The position numbers were made by a program, and so were the translations under genes. A DNA stretch of 20,654 nt from Fimenecus sp045602655 (lineage in GTDB: Bacteria > Bacillota > Clostridia > Oscillospirales > Acutalibacteraceae). The stretch spans positions 1 to 20,654 of the forward strand of contig JAZSBY010000052.1 in assembly GCA_045602655.1 (NCBI GenBank), read 5' to 3'. Positions 5,985-13,294 of the stretch are shown here, one piece after another (within the stretch, counting starts at the first letter, position 1; each line of letters opens with the position of its first letter). The notes under the pieces are model-generated. The model saw only the letters and a list, made by a program, of their open reading frames with translations, was not told the DNA's origin and did not search any database.

Positions 5985-7646
5985 TTATCTGAAAAATCTG
6001 TCAAACCAATCGACAAATATATCTCCGCCGATAATATCATCAGGCTCTAACTGGAATTCTGCAATATCCCATACATATATTGTAACGGCAGAACCTTTGA
6101 TATGGCTTGTTCCCTCTCCCGGTGAAATTTCTGCAACTGTTCCTGCTTCGTTATTTCCGAGATTTGGCTTAACCTCAACAGTTACCACAAAGCCTGCTTC
6201 CTCAAGTTGAGTTTTTGCCACATCCTCCGTCATTCCCACAACCTTTGGAATAACCACATATTCTGGTCCCTTACTTACCACAAATGTGATTTCAGTTCCC
6301 TCTTCAACCATTTTTCCCGGTGTTATACTTTGAGAAATAATATATTCTTTTTCAATTGTATTGCTGTAATCATATACAATTTTAATCTTAAATCTCTTAT
6401 TCTGCACGGGATTGGAGGTTATCTCCTTATAAGACCAGTTTGTAAAATCAGGCACTTCAATAAGGTCCCCAACTGTTGTAGATTCCTCAACAGGAGTATC
6501 TGCCCCACGGTTTGAAATCATCTCATAGGCTATCCATCCGCCAAAAGCTAAAAGTCCAACAATTAAAATTACTATAAATGTTTTAAACGCTGTGCTGGCA
6601 GGTGTATCTTCTTCTACATACACCACCTCCGGTTTTTTGCTTTCTTCAGAAGGCACATTCACACCTGAATATGATGACATAACACTTGATGGGGTAGCAG
6701 AAAGTTCATCACGCAGAGTTTCAATATCCTTTGTTCGCTCCTGCGGGTCAACCTGCAAGCCGTTCATCAACGCATTGATTACATAGGCAGGAATAATTTC
6801 TGCATATCTTGCAGGGATTATCAGCTGGTCATTTTTTGAACGAGCAACGGAATCTTGCGGAACACTTCCCACCAATGCTCTGTACAAAACAGCACAGAAG
6901 GAATAAACATCCGCTCTGCAACCTGCTTTAAACTCACTACCGTATTGCTCAATAGGTGTATATCCGTCAAAAACTTCAGGAGTAAGTTTTGTTCCGTACA
7001 ATCTGCTGTCAGCAATTGAAAAACCGCTGAGTCGAAGCTTTCCGTCGCGACCAATCATCAATGTATCAGGACTGATGCCACAATGTATTATTCCTTTTTT
7101 ATGCAGGGTTGAAAGCAAAGTGAGAACAGGCATAAAAAGTTGGCTTGCTTTTTCCCAATTGAGGTATCCTGTTTTACTTCTCAATAAAAAGTCCCTTAAA
7201 GAGATGGCTTCAAAATACTCACTAATTGCGTAAACAGTATTATTTTCCTCCACTATATCCAAAACTGGAATATGTGCTGAAAAGCCCCTTATCATAGCAA
7301 GTTTTGACCACAAATCCTTAAACTGGCTCAGATATGAAAAATAAATATCCTTAAATTCATCAGCAACAACTACCTGAACACCGTCGCTATTTCTTTCACA
7401 GTATTTTTCAAGATAAAACTCTCTTATTATAACGGGAGTTTCACTATCAATATCGTATGAGATGTATGTAGCACCCTCACTGTTTGAGGAAAGCACACAA
7501 CCGATAACATATTTCCCACCTATAACAGTTTTTAAGGGCAGGTTAGGTGAAAACTGAGGTGAATCAACAATATATCCACAGCATGAGCATTGTAATTCGC
7601 CGTTTAATTCGCTCATACAGTTCATACACAGGTTGTCGAGATTCAT
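5985..7646 (-). CDS. Membrane PASTA pseudokinase with N-terminal zinc ribbon
   Basis: A 553-residue protein with four parts. A zinc ribbon has CxxC pairs at C7/C10 and C20/C23; a protein-kinase fold spans about 44-315; one membrane span lies at about 352-375 (TFIVILIVGLLAFGGWIAY); two PASTA-like repeats occupy about 393-526, placed outside the cell. The kinase domain keeps structural landmarks (GYTPIEQYG activation-segment end, RADVYSF), but the catalytic set is gone: VAIK is VIIR (Arg75), HRD is HCG (188-190), the following Asn is Thr195, DFG is SGF (207-209), and the glycine loop is SSNSEG. It therefore probably senses cell-wall muropeptides or lipid II and signals by scaffolding, not phosphotransfer. 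The ATG at 7646 has an AAAGGAGG site nine bases upstream; earlier in-frame codons precede the RBS. Confidence 0.85.
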   Translation of the reverse strand: MNLDNLCMNCMSELNGELQCSCCGYIVDSPQFSPNLPLKTVIGGKYVIGCVLSSNSEGATYISYDIDSETPVIIREFYLEKYCERNSDGVQVVVADEFKDIYFSYLSQFKDLWSKLAMIRGFSAHIPVLDIVEENNTVYAISEYFEAISLRDFLLRSKTGYLNWEKASQLFMPVLTLLSTLHKKGIIHCGISPDTLMIGRDGKLRLSGFSIADSRLYGTKLTPEVFDGYTPIEQYGSEFKAGCRADVYSFCAVLYRALVGSVPQDSVARSKNDQLIIPARYAEIIPAYVINALMNGLQVDPQERTKDIETLRDELSATPSSVMSSYSGVNVPSEESKKPEVVYVEEDTPASTAFKTFIVILIVGLLAFGGWIAYEMISNRGADTPVEESTTVGDLIEVPDFTNWSYKEITSNPVQNKRFKIKIVYDYSNTIEKEYIISQSITPGKMVEEGTEITFVVSKGPEYVVIPKVVGMTEDVAKTQLEEAGFVVTVEVKPNLGNNEAGTVAEISPGEGTSHIKGSAVTIYVWDIAEFQLEPDDIIGGDIFVDWFDRFFR

Positions 7647-7681
7647 ACTGCATTTCCTCCTTTTACAATTTTTACAAAAAT

Positions 7682-7709
7682 AATATACCACATATGATAA
7701 TAAAGTCAA
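7682..7709 (-). promoter_or_regulatory. Promoter for the PASTA pseudokinase
   Basis: On the minus strand TTGACT (7704-7709) and TATATT (7682-7687) are separated by 16 bases, giving a start about 30 bases before the ATG. No terminator is visible between this promoter and the preceding flavoprotein gene, so read-through from the upstream operon is also possible. Confidence 0.6.
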
Positions 7710-7742
7710 ATTACAGTTTTATTACATTTCATGGAAATTTTG

Positions 7743-9338
7743 TTATGTTTCGTCGGATAAAACCATTTCTGCACATTTAACACCATCAACGGCAGCAGAA
7801 ACAATTCCTCCTGCATATCCTGCACCTTCACCACAGGGATAAAGTCCACGGATATTTGTCTGGTAAAATTCATCACGAAGAATTCGCACAGGGGATGAGC
7901 TTCTTGTTTCGGGGGCAGTCAGCACTGCCTCACCCATAGCAAAGCCTTTAAGCTTTTTATCCATCTGCACAAGAGCATCCCGCATTGTATTAACAACTTT
8001 TTGTGGTAAAACCTCGCTGATGTCACCCATTGTAACACCTGTTGTGAATGATGGTTTAACGCTACCTAATTTTGTAGATTTCTGTCTTTTTAAGAAATCT
8101 CCCACAAGGGTTGCAGGTGCGGAGTAATCACTACCACCAAGGTTGAATGCCTTTTCCTCGATTTCTTTTTGCAACTGAAAGCCTGAAAGAGGATGTTCAC
8201 TTGGGAAGTCAGCAGGTTCAACACCTACAAGGATAGCAGAGTTTGCATTTTCCTTATCACGGGCATATTCGCTCATACCATTTGTTACAACTCCACCCTT
8301 TTGAGATGAAGCACAAACAACAGTACCACCCGGACACATACAGAAAGTATATGCCCCCCTGCCGTGGGGTGGATGACAAGCAAGTTTATAATCAGCTGCC
8401 TTTAATTTAGGATGATTTTTATATTCACCATATTGAACAGAATTGATATATTCCTGCGGATGCTCAATTCTTGCTCCCACAGAAAATGGCTTTTGCATCA
8501 TATTGATACCCTTGCCATAAAGCATTTCAATAGTATCCCTTGCAGAATGACCAATTGAAAGAATAAGAGCATCTGTTTCAATATCCTTTTCCCTGCCGTA
8601 TTTATCTTTCACAGTTACACCGTGGATAAAATTATTGGCAACAATGATGTTTGTAAGTTGTGTTTCAAAAAGTACAGTACCGCCAAGGGAAATAATCTCC
8701 TCACGGATGGCTTTTACTGTTTCTTTGAGTTTATCAGTACCGATATGGGGTTTTGCATTTGTAAGAATATCCCGGGGTGCACCGTGGGAAACAAATTCCT
8801 GGAATACAAAACGACAACGACTATCTTTAATTCCCGTTGTGAGTTTTCCGTCAGAAAATGTTCCTGCACCACCCTCACCATACTGAATATTTGATGTTTC
8901 GTCAAGAATACGGTTAGTCCAGAAATTACTTACATCTTCCGTTCTTGAATCAATATCCCTGCCTCGTTCAACAATTATGGGACAATGACCGCTGCGAGCA
9001 AGAATCAGTCCTGCAAACATTCCCGCAGGTCCAAACCCTGCAACAACAGGTGGCAGAGTGCTTTTTCTATTGGACTGTGGCAATTTGTATTCGTATTTCT
9101 GGCACTTTGTAACACGGTTATTATTAAGACTTTCTAAAATTTTATCTTCATCACCGTCAACAGTTACATCTGCCGTGAAAACAAAACGCACTTCACCTTT
9201 TCGGCAATCCACACTCTGTTTGAAAACCTCTGTTTTTAGTATTCTGTTTTTGCTTATTCTCAAAGTCTTGACAACTGCATCTTCTATGTCGTGAAAATCG
9301 CAGTCAAGGTCAAGTTTTATTTCACTGATTCTGAGCAT
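7743..9338 (-). CDS. FAD-dependent oxidoreductase, COG2509-type
   Basis: A 531-residue cytoplasmic flavoprotein. An N-terminal domain of about 90 residues (MLRISEIKLDLDCD..., with LKTEVFKQSVDCRKGEVRFVF) precedes the FAD-binding Rossmann motif PVVAGFGPAGMFAGLILA near residues 98-115. The strongly conserved NIQYGEGGAGTFSDGKLTT follows, and the C-terminal end GLYPCGEGAGYAGGIVSAAVDG closes the FAD site. This architecture is that of a widespread bacterial group of uncharacterised FAD-dependent dehydrogenases (COG2509); the substrate is unknown. The ATG at 9338 has a GAGAGG site six bases upstream and overlaps the end of the previous gene by 17 bases, so it is the third gene of the metal-regulator operon and likely translationally coupled. 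Confidence 0.85.
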   Translation of the reverse strand: MLRISEIKLDLDCDFHDIEDAVVKTLRISKNRILKTEVFKQSVDCRKGEVRFVFTADVTVDGDEDKILESLNNNRVTKCQKYEYKLPQSNRKSTLPPVVAGFGPAGMFAGLILARSGHCPIIVERGRDIDSRTEDVSNFWTNRILDETSNIQYGEGGAGTFSDGKLTTGIKDSRCRFVFQEFVSHGAPRDILTNAKPHIGTDKLKETVKAIREEIISLGGTVLFETQLTNIIVANNFIHGVTVKDKYGREKDIETDALILSIGHSARDTIEMLYGKGINMMQKPFSVGARIEHPQEYINSVQYGEYKNHPKLKAADYKLACHPPHGRGAYTFCMCPGGTVVCASSQKGGVVTNGMSEYARDKENANSAILVGVEPADFPSEHPLSGFQLQKEIEEKAFNLGGSDYSAPATLVGDFLKRQKSTKLGSVKPSFTTGVTMGDISEVLPQKVVNTMRDALVQMDKKLKGFAMGEAVLTAPETRSSSPVRILRDEFYQTNIRGLYPCGEGAGYAGGIVSAAVDGVKCAEMVLSDET

Positions 9339-10569
9339 TATTTATCCTCTCACCTATTGTGTGTCCTGCCATTCTGCCTGAACTCCAAGCCCATTGTAAA
9401 TTGTAACCGCCACAGTCACCGTCAATGTTAAGTGCCTCACCGCAACAGAACAGATTCTGAACCAACTTTGATTCCATTGTGTCACTGTTAAATTGTGAGC
9501 AGTCCGCACCACCTGCTGTAACCTGAGCAAAGTCAAAACCACGGGCAGTTTTAATCTTGATTCTCCAGCACTTACAGAGTTTTGCAAGTTTTAATATTTC
9601 ATTATCGCTTAATTCAGCAATTTTGCCGTTTGGTGCAATTCCGCTTTCTTTTAACAATGTTATGCACAACTGCTTGTTCATAACACCAATAAGCACATTT
9701 TCACAAAGTCCTGTACCGAATTCACGACGGTCAAAAAGATAATTTTCAATTTCATTAAGTGAAAAATCGGGAGTCACATCAATATCAATATAAATATCAT
9801 CCGATGGTGACATTGACACAAATCGTGACAACTGCATAATGGGAATTCCTGAAAGTCCGTAGTCAGTAAATTGAATTTCACCATAATTTTGGAGGACTTT
9901 TTCATTATCTATAATCAAATCCATTCTGCAGACTGAACGGACGCCTTTAAGTGCCTTTGTGAAATTGTCGCAGTTAAGTGAAACAAGAGCAGGTGCAATA
10001 GGGGTTATCCTGTGTCCGTTCATTTTAAGAAGGTCATAGGAATCTCCGTCAGTACCGTGAACCTTTGCAGCCTTTCCTCCTGATGCCACTATCACAAAAT
10101 CAAAACGGTCTTTATTGTTTATTACCAATTTCTGTACAGCACCGTTAAAAACGGATTTCAAATGTACAACATTGTAATCACAGATTATTTCAACACCCAA
10201 ACGCTCACATTCAAAACGAAGTGCATCCAATACTGAAGATGCCTGATTTGACAAAGGATAAACTCTGCCCTCGTCCTCTTCACGGGTATAAAGTCCCATA
10301 TTATTAAAGAATTCTATATTGCTTTCAGGTGTGTATTTATTAAGGACAGTCTGTGCAAAGTCCGTGTCCCCTCTGAATCCCGAAGATGCAGAATTCATAT
10401 TGGTCAAATTGCATCTTCCGTTACCGGTAACCAAGATTTTTTTGCCCACACGAGGTAATTTTTCAATTATAGTGACCTTTACACTATCTCTGTCCTTAAC
10501 GGTCTGCATAATCTCAATAGCACAGGCAAGTCCCGATGCACCGCCACCAATTACAGCAACTTTAAACAT
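9322..10569 (-). CDS. NAD(P)/FAD-dependent oxidoreductase, BaiN/HI0933 family
   Basis: A 415-residue flavoprotein with the FAD-binding motif VAVIGGGASGLACAIEI at the N-terminus, the family signature KKILVTGNGRCNLTNMN near residues 43-58, VIVASGGKAAKVHGTDGDSYDLL in the middle, and a C-terminal LFCCGEALNIDGDCGGYNLQWAWSSG that completes the FAD site. These are hallmarks of the HI0933/BaiN family. One member, BaiN of Clostridium scindens, has been linked to bile-acid dehydroxylation, but most members have no proven substrate, so that role should not be transferred here. The start is ATG 10569, with a GTG directly before it at 10572 as alternative; the upstream regulator stop ends at 10573, so the genes abut. 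The gene overlaps the following flavoprotein by 17 bases. Confidence 0.85.
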   Translation of the reverse strand: MFKVAVIGGGASGLACAIEIMQTVKDRDSVKVTIIEKLPRVGKKILVTGNGRCNLTNMNSASSGFRGDTDFAQTVLNKYTPESNIEFFNNMGLYTREEDEGRVYPLSNQASSVLDALRFECERLGVEIICDYNVVHLKSVFNGAVQKLVINNKDRFDFVIVASGGKAAKVHGTDGDSYDLLKMNGHRITPIAPALVSLNCDNFTKALKGVRSVCRMDLIIDNEKVLQNYGEIQFTDYGLSGIPIMQLSRFVSMSPSDDIYIDIDVTPDFSLNEIENYLFDRREFGTGLCENVLIGVMNKQLCITLLKESGIAPNGKIAELSDNEILKLAKLCKCWRIKIKTARGFDFAQVTAGGADCSQFNSDTMESKLVQNLFCCGEALNIDGDCGGYNLQWAWSSGRMAGHTIGERINNAQNQ

Positions 10570-10572
10570 CAC

Positions 10573-10959
10573 TCATCCCTGCCTTTCGAGATAATCATAA
10601 AGTCTTTCAATAGTATCTGCACTCATAACATGCTCCATCTGGCAAGCATCATTTTCAGCAGTTTTTTCATCAACACCAAGGGTATCAATTAAAAAGTGCT
10701 TAATGAGCTTATGTCTTCTCAACACATTTGCAGCATAGGTTTCGCCCTGTGGAGTAATTATAATATCCCCATAGGTTACATGCTCTAAATATCCGTTTTG
10801 AGTAAGAGTGTTGACTGCACGATTAACGCTTGGCTTTGACACACCAAGAAACTCTGCAATATCAGTAAGTCTTACACTATTCTTCTGTTTTGAGATAACA
10901 AAAACTGCTTCAAGATAGTCTTCAAGAGAGGATGTCATATTATAATTATCGTTTCTCAT
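10573..10959 (-). CDS. DtxR/MntR-family metal-dependent repressor
   Basis: A 128-residue winged-helix repressor followed by a metal-binding dimerisation helix region, without the SH3-like third domain, like MntR. The DNA-binding half contains VRLTDIAEFLGVSKPSVNRAV; the metal site is spread over LEDYLEA near the N-terminus, RRHKLI, and ACQMEHVMS. Aligned with Bacillus subtilis MntR ligands (D8, E11, H77, E99, E102, H103), this protein keeps Asp, Glu, His, Glu and His but has Cys in place of E99, as at the equivalent position of iron-sensing DtxR/IdeR. Metal choice between manganese and iron is therefore open. An AAGGAA site precedes the ATG. It heads an operon with two flavoproteins, and a TTAGCC-N13-GGCTAA palindrome over its promoter suggests autoregulation. 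Confidence 0.88.
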   Translation of the reverse strand: MRNDNYNMTSSLEDYLEAVFVISKQKNSVRLTDIAEFLGVSKPSVNRAVNTLTQNGYLEHVTYGDIIITPQGETYAANVLRRHKLIKHFLIDTLGVDEKTAENDACQMEHVMSADTIERLYDYLERQG

Positions 10960-10993
10960 TTTTATATTCCTTATTGTTTTATTTTATTATATT

Positions 10994-11032
10994 ATTTTAC
11001 CACAAAATTAGCCAAATAGTCAATAAGGCTAA
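10994..11032 (-). promoter_or_regulatory. Promoter and candidate metal-regulator operator
   Basis: On the minus strand TTGACT (11018-11023) and TAAAAT (10994-10999) are spaced by 18 bases. The -35 box lies in the centre of an inverted repeat, TTAGCC (11008-11013) with GGCTAA (11027-11032), 25 bases in all. TTAGCC half-sites resemble DtxR-type boxes. Binding of the encoded repressor here would block the -35 box and silence the whole three-gene operon. Confidence 0.55.
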
Positions 11033-11033
11033 C

Positions 11034-11061
11034 AAAAAGCCCCTTGAAAAACCCAAGGGAC
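11034..11061 (-). terminator. Terminator of the XRE regulator gene
   Basis: On the minus strand GTCCCTTG (11054-11061) pairs with CAAGGGGC (11039-11046) over eight positions with one G-T wobble, followed by five T residues (11034-11038). It separates the XRE gene from the metal-regulator operon promoter that starts immediately downstream. Confidence 0.7.
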
Positions 11062-11071
11062 CATATAAGTA

Positions 11072-11437
11072 CTATTTGCTATCAATTTTACTTTCTGCCA
11101 AGTTGTAAACTTCTTTCCTGTCATCTTCGGTCATTGAACGGACTCTGGCAATCAGTGCTCTCTCTTCCTTTGTAAGTTTAGAAAGATACCAGTTTTCCTC
11201 GTTCTTATCAAATTCAGACAAGTTACCCACTAAACTACCATCAAGTTCTTCAAAAAAAGCCACAAGTGAAAGATTATAAAACTTTGATAGTTTAATAATG
11301 GTGTCAAGGTCAGGAGAACGCCTGCCAATTTCATATCCGCAGTATGCCGAACGGGTAATACCCAAGGCATCTGCAAGCTGTTGCTGTGTCAGCTTATTCT
11401 GTAATCTTATTACTTTAAGTTGATGATAATATTTCAA
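11072..11437 (-). CDS. XRE-family helix-turn-helix regulator
   Basis: A 121-residue protein with an N-terminal HTH of the Cro/C1 type: LKVIRLQNKLTQQQLADALGITRSAYCGYEIGRRSPDLDTIIKLSKFY, about residues 7-54. The remainder (LTKEERALIARVRSMTEDDRKEVYNLAES) is a helical tail common in short clostridial XRE regulators and probably for dimerisation. The start is a TTG at 11437, placed six bases after GGGGAG; no ATG lies upstream in frame before a poor context. It is divergent from the hydrolase pair, and the two promoters face each other within about 65 bases, so it may regulate that pair and itself. Its ligand or target is not evident from the sequence. There are no phage genes nearby. Confidence 0.85.
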   Translation of the reverse strand: MKYYHQLKVIRLQNKLTQQQLADALGITRSAYCGYEIGRRSPDLDTIIKLSKFYNLSLVAFFEELDGSLVGNLSEFDKNEENWYLSKLTKEERALIARVRSMTEDDRKEVYNLAESKIDSK

Positions 11438-11457
11438 GGCACTCTCCCCTTTTTTTC

Positions 11458-11487
11458 ATTATACAACACAATCAAGCCTTTCTGCAA
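11458..11487 (-). promoter_or_regulatory. Promoter for the XRE regulator
   Basis: On the minus strand TTGCAG (11482-11487) and a perfect TATAAT (11458-11463) are spaced by 18 bases. Its -35 box is 7 bases from the -35 box of the divergent hydrolase promoter. Confidence 0.55.
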
Positions 11488-11494
11488 TAAGAAT

Positions 11495-11523
11495 TTGCAA
11501 AATTTACATCAATATGGTAAAAT
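11495..11523 (+). promoter_or_regulatory. Promoter for the hydrolase pair
   Basis: TTGCAA (11495-11500) and TAAAAT (11518-11523) are spaced by 17 bases; the start would be about 20 bases before the ATG at 11549. Together with the divergent -35 box it forms TGCAA-N7-TTGCA (11483-11499), a possible operator for the neighbouring XRE protein. Confidence 0.55.
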
Positions 11524-11548
11524 AGTGCTTAAATGAAAGGATGATTTT

Positions 11549-12595
11549 ATGCCTTATATTATTTCAGCAGTAATTATTGTGTTTTTTATAGTTGTTTTAT
11601 TTGCCCTTGCAATTGGAATTCTTAACACTGCAGGTGTCAACAAAAGATGTGATGGTGACGAAAACCTGAAATACCTGAAAGCAAAGAATTTTGATAATCT
11701 CAATGCTTTGCCAATCAGTTTTGAGTCCGACAAAAAGCAAAAGCTTAACGGATTTTTATACAGCAGTGCAAAGGTTGACACATATAAAGGTCTTATTGTT
11801 TTCTCACACGGTATGGGTGCAGGTCATCTTGCGTACACCACTGAAATCAACTATTTTGCTCAAAAGGGCTATATTGTTTTAGCATACGATAACACAGGCA
11901 CTTGTACCTCTGAAGGCAAAAAAATCAAGGGCTTTGCCCAAGGTATTATTGACCTTAAATATGCCCTAAAATTTGTGAAAAGTCGAGATGACTTAAAAGA
12001 CTTATCCGTACTTTTAGTTGGGCACTCCTGGGGTGCATACAGCGTTTCCAATGTTTCGGCACTTAAACCAGATGTTGAAATCAAGGGAATTGTTGCGTTT
12101 TCACCGTTCAACTCAATGAACAAGCTTATTCGTGATATTGCAAAGCAAAAAACAAAAGTTAATCTTTCAATTCTAAGCCCGTTTTTTGATATTGTGAATT
12201 TTGTTCGTTTTGGTAAAGCAGGAAATCTTCGTTCTTGCGACACTATTAACTCAAACTCAATTCCTACTCTTGTTATGCACGGTGGAAATGATATGCAGGT
12301 TACGGTTAAAAACAGTCCTGTGGGTAAAAAGCATAGAATAAAAGATAATCCGAATGCAAGAACAGTTCTTTACGACAGCAAGTATCATAATGTTTACCTT
12401 GCAAAGGATGCTGAACAATACTTAAACGACACCTTTGCAAAGATTGAATCTTTTGGTAAAAACAGTCCTGAGGCTTACGAAATCTATCAGAACATTGACT
12501 ATGCCCTTATTACAAAAGAGGATTTGTCAGTTATGGAAACAGTTTCTTCTTTCCTTGAAGAGTGTGTTATGAAAAGGGATTTTCTTACAGAATAA
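11549..12595 (+). CDS. Membrane-anchored alpha/beta hydrolase
   Basis: A 348-residue serine hydrolase with one N-terminal membrane segment (residues about 3-25) and no cleavage site, so it is probably tethered to the membrane. The catalytic domain shows the oxyanion-hole motif SHGMGAG (86-92), the nucleophile elbow VGHSWGAYS with Ser160, an acid candidate Asp248 in MHGGNDMQ, and His280 in SKYHNVYL. This is the order of a lipase/esterase or acylaminoacyl-peptidase-like hydrolase; the real substrate cannot be read from the sequence. Translation starts at the ATG at 11549 after an AAAGGA site. The next gene, an SGNH hydrolase, begins nine bases past the stop, so the two form an operon that may act on related acyl or ester substrates. 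Confidence 0.85.
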   Translation: MPYIISAVIIVFFIVVLFALAIGILNTAGVNKRCDGDENLKYLKAKNFDNLNALPISFESDKKQKLNGFLYSSAKVDTYKGLIVFSHGMGAGHLAYTTEINYFAQKGYIVLAYDNTGTCTSEGKKIKGFAQGIIDLKYALKFVKSRDDLKDLSVLLVGHSWGAYSVSNVSALKPDVEIKGIVAFSPFNSMNKLIRDIAKQKTKVNLSILSPFFDIVNFVRFGKAGNLRSCDTINSNSIPTLVMHGGNDMQVTVKNSPVGKKHRIKDNPNARTVLYDSKYHNVYLAKDAEQYLNDTFAKIESFGKNSPEAYEIYQNIDYALITKEDLSVMETVSSFLEECVMKRDFLTE

Positions 12596-12604
12596 GGTGG
12601 GTTT

Positions 12605-13264
12605 ATGATATTCAAAAGCAAAACTGATTACTCAAAAAATACTCAATACAGTAGTGAAATGACCACCAAAAAGAATAACTACACATTTCTTAATGAGAAA
12701 TATGCTCTGAAAAATCAGACTGTGCTTTTAGGCGATTCAATCACTGACTTTTTTAATTACTATGAGTTGTTTTATGATTTTTGCAAATCAAGTGGTCAGG
12801 CTGTTTATAACCGTGGAATAAGCGGTGACACAACTGACAGACTGTTAGAAAGACTTTATGACAATGTGATTTCTCTTGAGCCTAAAAACCTTGTACTTCT
12901 TATAGGTACAAATGACATCAGCCGTGGACTTCCTCTTTCTGCAACAGTGGAAAACATTGAAAAGATTATAACGGACATAAAAAATGCTTGTCCGGATGTA
13001 AATTTCATCATTGAGGCAGTTTACCCTATCAACGAAAATATGCGTGATAAATTTGAAAAACGCAGTAACAAGAAAATCAGCGAAATGAATAATGAAATCA
13101 TTAAGCTTTGTGAAAAACACAATTGTGTGTGGCTTGATTTTACGGACCAACTTAAAGACGCAAGCGGTAATCTTAAAAAGGAACTCACCTACGACGGGCT
13201 GCATATCAACGCACAAGCCTATGAGATTATTACAAAAAATGTAATTCCATTATTAAAAGAATAA
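12605..13264 (+). CDS. SGNH/GDSL hydrolase
   Basis: A 219-residue esterase-type enzyme without signal peptide or membrane segment. Block I is VLLGDSITDFF with nucleophile Ser45; block II is the glycine in NRGISGDTT (residues 69-77); block III is LLIGTNDISRG with Asn103; block V is YDGLHINAQAY with Asp197 and His200. This complete set predicts an active SGNH hydrolase; relatives act on acyl esters of carbohydrates, lipids or platelet-activating-factor-like compounds. The ribosome site AAGGTGGG overlaps the end of the preceding hydrolase gene. Its own stop codon is embedded in the shared terminator hairpin at 13261-13288. The substrate is unknown. Confidence 0.88.
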   Translation: MIFKSKTDYSKNTQYSSEMTTKKNNYTFLNEKYALKNQTVLLGDSITDFFNYYELFYDFCKSSGQAVYNRGISGDTTDRLLERLYDNVISLEPKNLVLLIGTNDISRGLPLSATVENIEKIITDIKNACPDVNFIIEAVYPINENMRDKFEKRSNKKISEMNNEIIKLCEKHNCVWLDFTDQLKDASGNLKKELTYDGLHINAQAYEIITKNVIPLLKE

Positions 13265-13294
13265 AGTCGGTAAAAGTACCGACTTTATTTTTTT
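13261..13294. terminator. Shared terminator containing both stop codons
   Basis: A perfect 12-base-pair stem, ATAAAGTCGGTA (13261-13272) with TACCGACTTTAT (13277-13288), has loop AAAG and seven T residues on the plus strand (13288-13294). The TAA of the SGNH gene (13262-13264) and the TAA of the converging flavoprotein gene (13285-13287 on the minus strand) sit in opposite arms and pair with each other. Confidence 0.85.

Noticed and set aside
7647..7709. Longer start for the PASTA pseudokinase
   Set aside because: The upstream codons cover the ribosome site and promoter -35 to -10 region; the ATG at 7646 is well spaced from AAAGGAGG.
12845..13216. Minus-strand frame opposite the SGNH hydrolase
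   Set aside because: The plus-strand gene has all four catalytic blocks; the antisense frame has no ribosome site or recognisable domain.
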